This document shows, in pieces, positions 43,345 to 50,184 of a DNA stretch of 64,000 nt. Location: positions 558,001-622,000 of the forward strand of contig JBFONV010000001.1 in NCBI GenBank assembly GCA_040779335.1, in the 5' to 3' direction. The position numbers and the translations under genes are program-made. The notes under the pieces are model-generated. The model saw nothing but the letters and a program-made list of their open reading frames with translations, was not told the DNA's origin and made no database searches. Every line of letters begins with the position of its first letter. Within the stretch, counting starts at the first letter, position 1. The stretch is from JBFONV01 sp040779335 (GTDB taxonomy: Bacteria > Pseudomonadota > Gammaproteobacteria > Enterobacterales > Alteromonadaceae).

Positions 43345-44901
43345 ATGTTTGAATTACATGCTAGTAAAGTTTCCAATCTGAAAAATGATGTGCTTTCAGG
43401 CCTAACCGTTGCATTAGCACTTGTTCCTGAGGCCGTTGCTTTTGCTTTCGTCGCAGGAGTGGGGCCACTTGTCGGTTTATATGCTGCATTTATGGTTGGT
43501 TTAATTACCGCGGCTTTTGGTGGACGCCCAGGAATGATTTCAGGTGCTACAGGCGCTATGGCTGTGGTCATGGTTAGCTTGGTGGCAATTCATGGTGAAC
43601 AATATTTATTTGCCACGGTGGTATTAACAGGGGTAATACAAATTACTGCTGGTGTGTTTAAACTAGGTAAGTTTATTCGTTTAGTGCCTCACCCTGTGAT
43701 GTTAGGATTTGTAAACGGCTTGGCAATAGTCATTTTCTTAGCACAACTTGGACAATTTAAAATTATTAACACCGCTGGCGAACTTGAATGGATGCAAGGA
43801 AGTCAGCTATATACTATGGCGGGTTTGATCATATTAACCATGGCAATTATTCACTTTCTGCCTAAGTTAACTAAAGCGGTGCCTTCATCGTTAGTGGCCA
43901 TTGTTGTAGTCACGGTTCTCGTACAAAGCTTTAATCTAGACGCACGTACTGTCGTTGACTTTGTTCGTGACATGACAAACGATCCTGCCGCTTCAATAGC
44001 AGGGAATTTACCGCAATTTGCGATTCCAAGTGTGCCACTTAATTTAGAAACTTTAAAAATAATCTTACCATTTGCGTTCATTCTGGCTGCCATTGGTTTG
44101 ATTGAGTCGTTGTTAACGTTAACTTTGATTGATGAACTTACTGGAACCCGTGGTCGCGGAAACCGTGAGTGTGTTGCTCAAGGCGCTGCAAACACAGTTA
44201 CCGGTTTCTTTGGCGGCATGGGTGGTTGTGCCATGATCGGGCAATCGATGATCAACGTAAATTCAGGTGGACGGGGACGAGCATCCGGTATTACCGCCGC
44301 GTTGGCTTTACTAGGTTTTATTCTTTTTGCTTCGGGATTAATAGAGCAAATACCATTAGCTGCTTTGGTTGGTGTTATGTTTATAGTCGTTATTGGTACC
44401 TTTGAATGGTCAAGTTTTCGCATCCTAGGTAAAGTGCCTAAAGCTGATGCATTTGTCATTATCTTAGTGTCTGGTGTGACTGTTGCAACCGACTTGGCAA
44501 TAGCTGTTGTCGTTGGCGTTATTGTTTCTGCCCTCGTTTTTGCTTGGGAACACGCTAAACATGTTCTAGTAAATCGTAATGTAGATGAGCATGGCTCAAC
44601 CATTTATGACGTGACGGGCCCCTTATTTTTTGGCTCGGTATCAAGTTTCTTAGAGCAATTTGATTTGGATAATGACAGTAACGATGTTGTAGTTGAATTT
44701 AAGAACTCTCGTGTTGTAGATCACTCAGCTATTGAAGCGATTGATACTTTGGCTGAAAGGTATTTATCACGAGGAAAAACATTGCATTTAAAACACTTAA
44801 GTAATGAATGTAGAATATTACTTGAGAAAGCGGGTGATCTGGTTGAAGTAAATGTAATTGAAGATCCTGATTACCACATTGTCACAGATAAACTTGCTTA
44901 A
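43345..44901 (+). CDS. SulP-family inorganic anion transporter
   Basis: This 518-residue inner-membrane protein has about 10-12 helices (residues about 15-415) and a C-terminal cytoplasmic STAS domain (about 425-510; IYDVTGPLFFGSVSSFLEQF, VVVEFKNSRVVDHSAIEAID). The family transports sulfate, bicarbonate or dicarboxylates, often with Na+ or H+. Signature segments LTVALALVPEAVAFAFVAGV, GYYAA-like GPLVGLYAAF and GGMGGCAMIGQSMINVNSGG are present. No carbonic anhydrase is fused to it or adjoins it. It is monocistronic with a hairpin terminator 33 bases on. Confidence 0.94.
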   Translation: MFELHASKVSNLKNDVLSGLTVALALVPEAVAFAFVAGVGPLVGLYAAFMVGLITAAFGGRPGMISGATGAMAVVMVSLVAIHGEQYLFATVVLTGVIQITAGVFKLGKFIRLVPHPVMLGFVNGLAIVIFLAQLGQFKIINTAGELEWMQGSQLYTMAGLIILTMAIIHFLPKLTKAVPSSLVAIVVVTVLVQSFNLDARTVVDFVRDMTNDPAASIAGNLPQFAIPSVPLNLETLKIILPFAFILAAIGLIESLLTLTLIDELTGTRGRGNRECVAQGAANTVTGFFGGMGGCAMIGQSMINVNSGGRGRASGITAALALLGFILFASGLIEQIPLAALVGVMFIVVIGTFEWSSFRILGKVPKADAFVIILVSGVTVATDLAIAVVVGVIVSALVFAWEHAKHVLVNRNVDEHGSTIYDVTGPLFFGSVSSFLEQFDLDNDSNDVVVEFKNSRVVDHSAIEAIDTLAERYLSRGKTLHLKHLSNECRILLEKAGDLVEVNVIEDPDYHIVTDKLA

Positions 44902-44933
44902 GGCGCAGTTGTATAGCACCTAATTCAAAATCG

Positions 44934-44970
44934 GCGTTATTAAGTTATACTTTAATAACGCATTTGTTTT
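44934..44970 (+). terminator. rho-independent terminator after the SulP gene
   Basis: Perfect 10-bp stem GCGTTATTAA/TTAATAACGC (44934-44943 and 44952-44961) with an eight-base loop, then ATTTGTTTTT. Confidence 0.75.
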
Positions 44971-44991
44971 TATTAATTGACAGAATTTTAT

Positions 44992-45297
44992 ATGCAACTT
45001 GAATTCTTTGATGTTCCCAGTCCCTGTGTTGGTGTGTGCCAGTCAGATGAAAAAGGCTGTTGTCTTGGCTGTATGCGTACACGTGATGAACGTCAACAAT
45101 GGATAAGCTTAAATTCTGATGATAAACAAAAAGTCATAAAACGTTGTCTACAACGTAAAAAACGTAAAGAAAACAAAGGGAAAGAAAAAGTAGTTGAAGT
45201 TGAAGTTAAGATTGAACAACCATCTTTACTCGACCCTCCTAGCGCGACGAAAATTGATAATTCAACCGATTTTGATTTTGATGATTTTGAGCTTTAA
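44992..45297 (+). CDS. DUF1289 family protein
   Basis: I start at the ATG at 44992 (MQLEFFDVPSPCVGVC, 101 residues); an in-frame TTG at 44977 is less likely. The DUF1289 motif is clear: PSPCVGVCQSDEKGCCLGCMRTRDERQQW (residues about 9-37), with five Cys arranged like an iron-sulfur or zinc site. A basic stretch (KRKENKGKEK) and an acidic tail (DFDFDDFEL) follow, longer than in most family members. Function is unknown; proteins of the family often lie near redox or sulfur genes. It converges on the yceI gene with a shared terminator. Confidence 0.88.
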   Translation: MQLEFFDVPSPCVGVCQSDEKGCCLGCMRTRDERQQWISLNSDDKQKVIKRCLQRKKRKENKGKEKVVEVEVKIEQPSLLDPPSATKIDNSTDFDFDDFEL

Positions 45298-45321
45298 TCT
45301 GACAAGTAGTTTTAAGTAAGC

Positions 45322-45348
45322 AAAAAGCCAGCAAATGCTGGCTTTTTT
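45322..45348. terminator. bidirectional rho-independent terminator
   Basis: AAAAAGCCAGC-AAAT-GCTGGCTTTTTT is a near-perfect hairpin with A- and T-runs on the two sides. It sits between the convergent DUF1289 and yceI genes and can serve both. Confidence 0.93.
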
Positions 45349-45378
45349 AATGTGTTATGACACTTGTTCTGCGTTGGG

Positions 45379-45954
45379 TTACTGCTTAATGCCTTCGAGG
45401 TGAAGGTCGAAAAATATTTCCCCAAAGTTCGTTTTAATACCAAAGTCTTGCATCGAGAGCTTGGTTGTACCAGAAAAACCAATACGCTCACCGCCCCAAG
45501 GATCTTTACCTTCACCCACTTTTTCAGCGGCAATAACTAATGATTTTGTCACGCCATGTAGGGTTAAATCTCCCGTTATTGCTAACTTTCCATCGCCGTT
45601 GTCTGTTACCTTGGTGCTGACGAACTTCGCGGTCGCATACTTACTAACATCTAAAAAATCATCGCTACGAATATGCTTATTGCGTTTATCATGATTGGTA
45701 TCAACACTACTTGTATCAATATTTACTGTTATTTTTGACGCTGCTATATTGTTTTCATCATAACTAAATTGACCATCAAAAGTATTGAATCGACCTGTTA
45801 GCCAACTAAAGCCGATGTGTTTAATTTTAAAGTTAATGGATGCATGTGCCCCTTGGGTATCGATAACATAATCTGCCGCATATGTAGATGATACGAGGCT
45901 TGAAGAAGCTAATACGGTGGCCAATAGTGCCGTTTTAAATAAGGTTACTTTCAT
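45379..45954 (-). CDS. yceI: YceI family periplasmic protein
   Basis: This 191-residue protein has a signal peptide (cleavage after STYA, about residue 26) and the YceI lipocalin-like beta barrel: ADYVIDTQGAHASINFKIKHIGFSWLTGRF, INIDTSSVDTNHDKRNKHIRSDDFLDV and LHGVTKSL. Family members bind isoprenoid quinones or related lipids. It lies 39 bases downstream of a cytochrome b561 gene, the same pairing as E. coli yceJ-yceI, which supports a role with membrane quinone chemistry. The operon ends at the terminator at 45322. Confidence 0.95.
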   Translation of the reverse strand: MKVTLFKTALLATVLASSSLVSSTYAADYVIDTQGAHASINFKIKHIGFSWLTGRFNTFDGQFSYDENNIAASKITVNIDTSSVDTNHDKRNKHIRSDDFLDVSKYATAKFVSTKVTDNGDGKLAITGDLTLHGVTKSLVIAAEKVGEGKDPWGGERIGFSGTTKLSMQDFGIKTNFGEIFFDLHLEGIKQ

Positions 45955-45993
45955 TGTTCGTCCTTTTTAGTTTGAATGAGCTTGATTAAATTA

Positions 45994-46530
45994 TTACAAC
46001 ATTCGTTTTAATGTTTCGTCTTTATCAATAATGTGATGTTTCATCGCAGCTAATGCGTGTATAGCCGATACTGCAATGAGTATATATGCGGCATATTCGT
46101 GGATCATACCTGAAATATCTTCTTGATTAGCAAATAGTTCTCCAAGCGCGGGGACAGAGAACCAGTTAAATATCTCGATAGCTCGGTTATCACTTGTCGA
46201 CATTAAATAACCACTAATCATTACGGTAAATAACAATATATATAGTGCCAAATGAGCTATTTTTGCGTTGGTTTTCATTCTTGTAGAATGGGTTTCAATA
46301 GCTTTGGGCTGCGTTTGCGCAGCTCGTAAATAAATTCTTGTTAGCGTGGCGATAAATAACAACACACCAATGCTTTGATGCAAGTGAGGAGCCTCTTGAT
46401 ACCATTGACTGTAATAGTCTAATTCAACCATCCAAATACCAAGAATAAATAATGAGACGACGGTAATGGCCGAAAGCCAGTGCAATGATTTAGATATAAT
46501 GCCGTAGCGCTCGGCGGTGTTTTTCCACAT
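45994..46530 (-). CDS. cytochrome b561 family protein
   Basis: This 178-residue inner-membrane protein has four helices and the histidines expected to hold two b haems: His17 (SLHWLS), His51 (HLHQSIGVL), His144 (MIHEYAAYI) and His158 (AIHALAAMKHH). CybB-type proteins pass electrons from ubiquinol, for example to superoxide or to periplasmic partners. It is the first gene of a pair with yceI. The upstream 250 bases also contain, on the other strand, the promoter of tRNA-Phe. Confidence 0.93.
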   Translation of the reverse strand: MWKNTAERYGIISKSLHWLSAITVVSLFILGIWMVELDYYSQWYQEAPHLHQSIGVLLFIATLTRIYLRAAQTQPKAIETHSTRMKTNAKIAHLALYILLFTVMISGYLMSTSDNRAIEIFNWFSVPALGELFANQEDISGMIHEYAAYILIAVSAIHALAAMKHHIIDKDETLKRML

Positions 46531-46725
46531 AAATTATTGAGTTATAAATTTTAAACTGAATGCTATCATACTGATAATTTTTTCGAATAAAAGTGCAATA
46601 AATTATATTTAATGATCTAATAAATCGAACATAAACTGCTTGGCTATTGTTGCGTGTTGAACGGGCATTAAAGATGAACGGTGTTATTAGGTAAATGTTG
46701 CAGAAAAACAAAAAAAAATTTTTGG

Positions 46726-46754
46726 TTGCGAGGTAAGGTAATACGCTATATTAT
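46726..46754 (+). promoter_or_regulatory. promoter of tRNA-Phe copy 2
   Basis: TTGCGA (-35, 46726-46731) and TATTAT (-10, 46749-46754) are 17 bases apart. ACGCGCTC follows as a GC-rich discriminator, and tRNA-Phe starts 28 bases after the -10 box. Confidence 0.7.
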
Positions 46755-46781
46755 ACGCGCTCTTTGCAAATGCAACAGAAT

Positions 46782-46857
46782 GCCTTGATAGCTCAGTCGG
46801 TAGAGCAGAGGATTGAAAATCCTCGTGTCCCTGGTTCGATTCCGGGTCAAGGCACCA
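46782..46857 (+). tRNA. tRNA-Phe (anticodon GAA), copy 2
   Basis: This 76-base gene with encoded CCA has acceptor stem GCCTTGA/TCAAGGC, D-arm AGCTCAGTCGGTAGAGC, anticodon loop TTGAAAA and the same T-arm as copy 1. It differs from copy 1 (24483-24558) only at positions 5 and 68, a C-G pair replaced by T-A. Confidence 0.98.
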
Positions 46858-46871
46858 TTCAATTTAGATAG

Positions 46872-46896
46872 GCTGCAATTATTTGCGGCTTTTTTT
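46872..46896 (+). terminator. rho-independent terminator of tRNA-Phe copy 2
   Basis: GCTGCAA-TTAT-TTGCGGC (one G-U pair) is followed by seven T, 15 bases past the CCA end. Confidence 0.9.
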
Positions 46897-47559
46897 ATGT
46901 CTAGATCAAAGTGATAAATTTCCCTTTAATCATGAGCTAATCGTTTTTTAGCTTAGGCCTACGATAAATTATATTCATAATCACATAAGTTTCGACGTAT
47001 TCAACAAATTCTTAATACCTATAAAACATGCTTGTGATACGCCTATGACTTTAAATGCTTGTAAAGTTTTTCCTAATTTTTAGATAAGATAGAGTAGAAC
47101 AGGTTTGTGTTATATTTTAATCGGAATATAATGGCGCGCATTATCGATAGCAGAAAAGTTAGGGTACGGTGAATAAGTACTGATAATGGTTGTTTTCCAG
47201 ACAAAATAACGTGATTAACGTAATGATATTGTTTGTTTTCTATTAATTATACTTGATAAATACGCGCCGCTTAAAATAACAGATACAGTCTATTGTATAT
47301 TTATTTTAACTAGCTATTGCTGTCAGGTTTAACGAAAACAAGAAAAACGTCAGTAAAGAGTATGTTATTTCCGCAATCCCTTTCACTTTATTTTTTAATG
47401 AAAACGGCTATGTGCTTTTTGTCGCGCTAGGCCTAAATGTAATAATATCTAGTGCACTTTCTCATCAGGCGTCGCCCTGTGTAATTGGTAATAAATCGAA
47501 TTAAAAATTAACGGTTATAAAAACAACAACTTTAGTATCAAATATTGAGAGATATTCCC
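46897..47559. other. long upstream region of nhaD
   Basis: These 663 bases have no clear gene. A 64-codon stretch without stops (47310-47504, plus strand) encodes a hydrophobic, protein-like sequence (AIPFTLFFNENGYVLFVALG) but has no ATG and no ribosome-binding site. The region should hold the nhaD promoter and a leader. I do not recognise a sodium or lithium riboswitch in it, but could not fold it. Confidence 0.4.
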
Positions 47560-48984
47560 TTGAATAACGTAATTAAAACACTGTTTCTATACTTTGTTTG
47601 TATGGCACCAGCGCTTGCTTCAGAAGAGGTTGGACGATTAGACTTAACTAATACTGTTGCCGGTTTTACCGCACTAGTTTTGTTTTCCATTGCTTATATA
47701 CTAGTTATTGGCGAAGAGTTTATGCACTTGCGTAAATCTAAACCGGTATTAGTCGCCGCAGGTATTATCTGGTTTATTATTGGGTGGGTTTACACTCAAC
47801 AGGGAAGTCCACAACTGGCAGAAGATGCCTTTAATCATAATTTACTCGAATATGCCCAGTTATTGCTATTTTTGTTAGTGGCGATGACCTACATCAATGC
47901 CATGGAAGAACGCGGTGTGTTTGACGGTTTACGTATTTGGATGATCTCAAAAGGATTAAGTCTTAGAACCTTATTTTGGGTGACGGGAATTTTGGCTTTT
48001 GCTATATCATCTTTCGCCAATAACCTTACTACAGCGATGCTTATGTGCGCGATTGTACTAAAGGTAGCGCCAAACAATTTAAAATTTATTAATATTGCTT
48101 GTATAAATATCGTCGTTGCTTCAAATGCCGGAGGCGCTTTTAGTCCGTTTGGTGACATCACTACCTTGATGGTTTGGCAAGCAGGATTAGTTCATTTCAA
48201 TCAATTTTTCGTGTTATTAATTCCATCTATTGTCAATTTTGCCATCCCTGCGCTGATCATGAGCCTGTTTATCTCAAACGTGAAATCAGAGTCAATAATA
48301 ACCGACGATTTTCAGTTGAAACGTGGTGCCAAACGTATCATTTTTCTCTTTGTATTAACCATTGCAACAGCCGTTATCTGCCATAGCGTGGTTAACATGC
48401 CGCCAGTATTAGGCATGATGGCGGGGCTAGGGTATTTGAAGTTCTTCGGTTTTTACTTACGTAAAAGTTTATCGCGTTCATTAGACAAAAAACGGACTAA
48501 GGCAGAACAACGTAAAGACGAAAAAGCGCTAAAACGTTTAGGCAATATCGTTCCGTTTGATATTTTTGAAAAAATAGCCCGTGCCGAATGGGATACGTTA
48601 TTGTTTTTTTACGGCGTGGTAATGTGTGTTGGCGGATTAGGTTTTATGGGATATTTAGATCTAGTCTCTGAGCTACTATATAACCACTGGCAACCAACTT
48701 ACGCGAATATTTTTGTCGGTCTATTGTCAGCGGTTGTTGATAATATCCCGGTCATGTTTGCAGTACTTAGTATGAATCCTGATATGGGCTTGGATCAATG
48801 GTTATTGGTGACTATGACTGCCGGGGTTGGCGGAAGTTTATTATCTGTTGGCTCAGCGGCTGGTGTGGCATTGATGGGGCAGACTAAAGGGAAATACTCT
48901 TTTCTCGGACATCTTAAATGGAGCTGGGCGATTGCGCTGGGTTATGCAGCGAGTATTTACGTCCATTATTTGATCAATGTCTAG
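47560..48984 (+). CDS. nhaD: NhaD-type Na+/H+ antiporter
   Basis: This inner-membrane antiporter (474 residues from the chosen start) has about 13 helices. Key segments match NhaD: SFANNLTTAMLMCAIVLKVAP, NIVVASNAGGAFSPFGDITTLMVWQ, and AVVDNIPVMFAVLSMNPDM near the end. It exchanges cytoplasmic Na+ or Li+ for H+ and is common in marine and alkaliphilic bacteria. No ATG is available: TTG at 47560 (MNNVIKTLFLYFV) has GAGAG at good distance, while TTG at 47545 has none. The N-terminus to residue about 20 is signal-like. Two inverted repeats follow the stop. Confidence 0.95.
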   Translation: MNNVIKTLFLYFVCMAPALASEEVGRLDLTNTVAGFTALVLFSIAYILVIGEEFMHLRKSKPVLVAAGIIWFIIGWVYTQQGSPQLAEDAFNHNLLEYAQLLLFLLVAMTYINAMEERGVFDGLRIWMISKGLSLRTLFWVTGILAFAISSFANNLTTAMLMCAIVLKVAPNNLKFINIACINIVVASNAGGAFSPFGDITTLMVWQAGLVHFNQFFVLLIPSIVNFAIPALIMSLFISNVKSESIITDDFQLKRGAKRIIFLFVLTIATAVICHSVVNMPPVLGMMAGLGYLKFFGFYLRKSLSRSLDKKRTKAEQRKDEKALKRLGNIVPFDIFEKIARAEWDTLLFFYGVVMCVGGLGFMGYLDLVSELLYNHWQPTYANIFVGLLSAVVDNIPVMFAVLSMNPDMGLDQWLLVTMTAGVGGSLLSVGSAAGVALMGQTKGKYSFLGHLKWSWAIALGYAASIYVHYLINV

Positions 48985-49049
48985 AGCATGTTGAGCTTTT
49001 ACAAAATTAATACTCGACACATAATTCTCGACACAGCAACATGCTCTAG
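48981..49049. repeat. large inverted repeat at the end of nhaD
   Basis: Perfect 13-bp arms CTAGAGCATGTTG (48981-48993) and CAACATGCTCTAG (49037-49049) enclose 43 bases. The left arm includes the nhaD stop codon. The loop contains CTCGACACA twice in direct repeat. There is no T-run. Confidence 0.75.
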
Positions 49050-49068
49050 CTGTGCAGTAACGTTCATT

Positions 49069-49100
49069 TCAGCCTTTAATGATTGTTAAAGGCTGAGTTT
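49069..49100 (+). terminator. second hairpin after nhaD, probable terminator
   Basis: An 11-bp stem TCAGCCTTTAA/TTAAAGGCTGA with a six-base loop is followed by GTTTTG. It lies ahead of the small gene at 49126. Confidence 0.65.
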
Positions 49101-49125
49101 TGCAGTGATAGGGGGGCGAGTTAGT

Positions 49126-49413
49126 ATGCCGCGTATTTTAATGATGTTTATAGCGTTGCTCGTTTTTGTCTTAATGACAAATATAGCGGGCTATAGCGGC
49201 ATTAAATGGTTTACTGCCGATATTGGGTCTTTTGAGATTACCTTAGGTGATGACGATGATGAAATATCGATAGATGCGGATTTGCTTCCTCTAGGCATTT
49301 TTCCTTTTTCACAAAGTGTTCCAATTGTTTTTATCCTACAAGCGGCTTTCGTTTTTTTGAGCATAGCTCTGCCGCTAAACCTTCCTATCAGAGCACCCCC
49401 AGCTCAACATTAA
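49126..49413 (+). CDS. small two-helix membrane protein of unknown function
   Basis: I start at the ATG at 49126 (MPRILMMFIALLVFVLMTNIAG, 95 residues), which has a strong GGGGGCGAG ribosome site; a GTG at 49105 is the alternative. The protein has a membrane helix at about 4-22, an acidic middle (ITLGDDDDEISIDADLLPLG), a second helix at about 65-85 and a short Pro-rich tail (IRAPPAQH). I recognise no family. The acidic loop would lie in the periplasm if the N-terminus is inside. Its promoter is in the gap after the nhaD terminators. Confidence 0.6.
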   Translation: MPRILMMFIALLVFVLMTNIAGYSGIKWFTADIGSFEITLGDDDDEISIDADLLPLGIFPFSQSVPIVFILQAAFVFLSIALPLNLPIRAPPAQH

Positions 49414-49589
49414 AAGTATTGGAACTACCGAGCTAGCACTTGATTAGTTATGCTGATAGCGAGCGGTACTTGCAAGAAATATTATGTTTTTTATGTCATT
49501 AGCAAGGTAAAACACCTTATATTTTAGCGGGTTTTATTAGCTGATAATCATTTCGTTTTATATAGCTAGTTAAATAAAAAGGGCTGCAC

Positions 49590-49853
49590 ATGATATTAAT
49601 TGTCAGCAAAACCTCTTATAAAGATTTTGATGGGCATCGCAAAACACTGCGTGATCTCATGGAAAAAAAAGGCGTCAATACCAGTAAAGTTGAGCTGATA
49701 TTCAAACAGGCAACGCATTTTAAAAATATGTCTGTTGAATGTGAATTATCACTACAGAAAATGAATAAAGATAAATTACAAATATTTGCGGTAGGATATT
49801 CTGAAGTCGATGCATTTGAAGATGCGATAGTCAAATTGAAAGGCTTATTGTAA
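49590..49853 (+). CDS. small protein, possibly of the RaiA/HPF ribosome-associated fold
   Basis: This 87-residue cytoplasmic protein has no signal. Its layout suggests the beta-alpha-beta-beta-beta-alpha fold of hibernation factors. An initial strand ILIVSKTSY precedes a helix (DGHRKTLRDLMEKKG). The strands VELIFKQATHFKNMSVECELSL and KLQIFAVGYS and a last helix DAFEDAIVKLKGLL follow, the latter much like the DMYAAIDLLVDKL helix of HPF. It lacks the rest of long HPF and the typical basic ribosome-binding residues are fewer. I rate the fold call as tentative. It has its own spacer on both sides. Confidence 0.6.
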   Translation: MILIVSKTSYKDFDGHRKTLRDLMEKKGVNTSKVELIFKQATHFKNMSVECELSLQKMNKDKLQIFAVGYSEVDAFEDAIVKLKGLL

Positions 49854-50003
49854 AAACAATATTAAGTGAATTAATTCGTTTAATTGGTGCTTTTTTAACA
49901 TTTAGCTGATCTAAACTGACCCACAAATTATTGTTTTACGCTATACGTAGTATTATTGGCGTCGGCGCTATAGTGATGTCAGGCGTTTTCGTGGAGGCGT
50001 CTG

Positions 50004-50099
50004 ATGAATGTCATAGCGTCTACTGAAGAACAAAAACAGCAATTGCAGCAGCATAATGAATTTTTTGACCTCAACCGTGCGCCCTGTGTGTTGCCGTAA
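50004..50099 (+). CDS. 31-codon upstream reading frame (possible leader peptide)
   Basis: ATG at 50004 follows a perfect GGAGG site seven bases upstream, so it is likely to be translated: MNVIASTEEQKQQLQQ and on to APCVLP, then TAA. It ends 85 bases before the TPR lipoprotein start. I know no family. It may regulate translation of the downstream gene or be a genuine small protein; the Gln-rich part is a short helix. Confidence 0.45.
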   Translation: MNVIASTEEQKQQLQQHNEFFDLNRAPCVLP

Positions 50100-50184
50100 C
50101 CGTTTTACCCGTATATTTTTAGCGTGGATAAATGATAAAGTCTGCTGCGCTTGTTGCACAAGATATTTACAAGGATATGGATTT

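Noticed and set aside
44178..44603. 141-codon minus-strand frame inside the SulP gene
   Set aside because: Opposite-strand shadow of a transporter gene with conserved signatures; Thr/Pro/Ala-rich as expected for such shadows.
46897..47559. Sodium or lithium riboswitch ahead of nhaD
   Set aside because: Only a short CGCGCCGC word recalls such RNAs; I could not find the conserved junctions by eye and do not claim it.
50056..50184. N-terminal extension of the TPR lipoprotein from an upstream ATG
   Set aside because: It would place 43 Cys/Arg-rich residues before a perfect lipoprotein signal; the ATG at 50185 has a good ribosome site.
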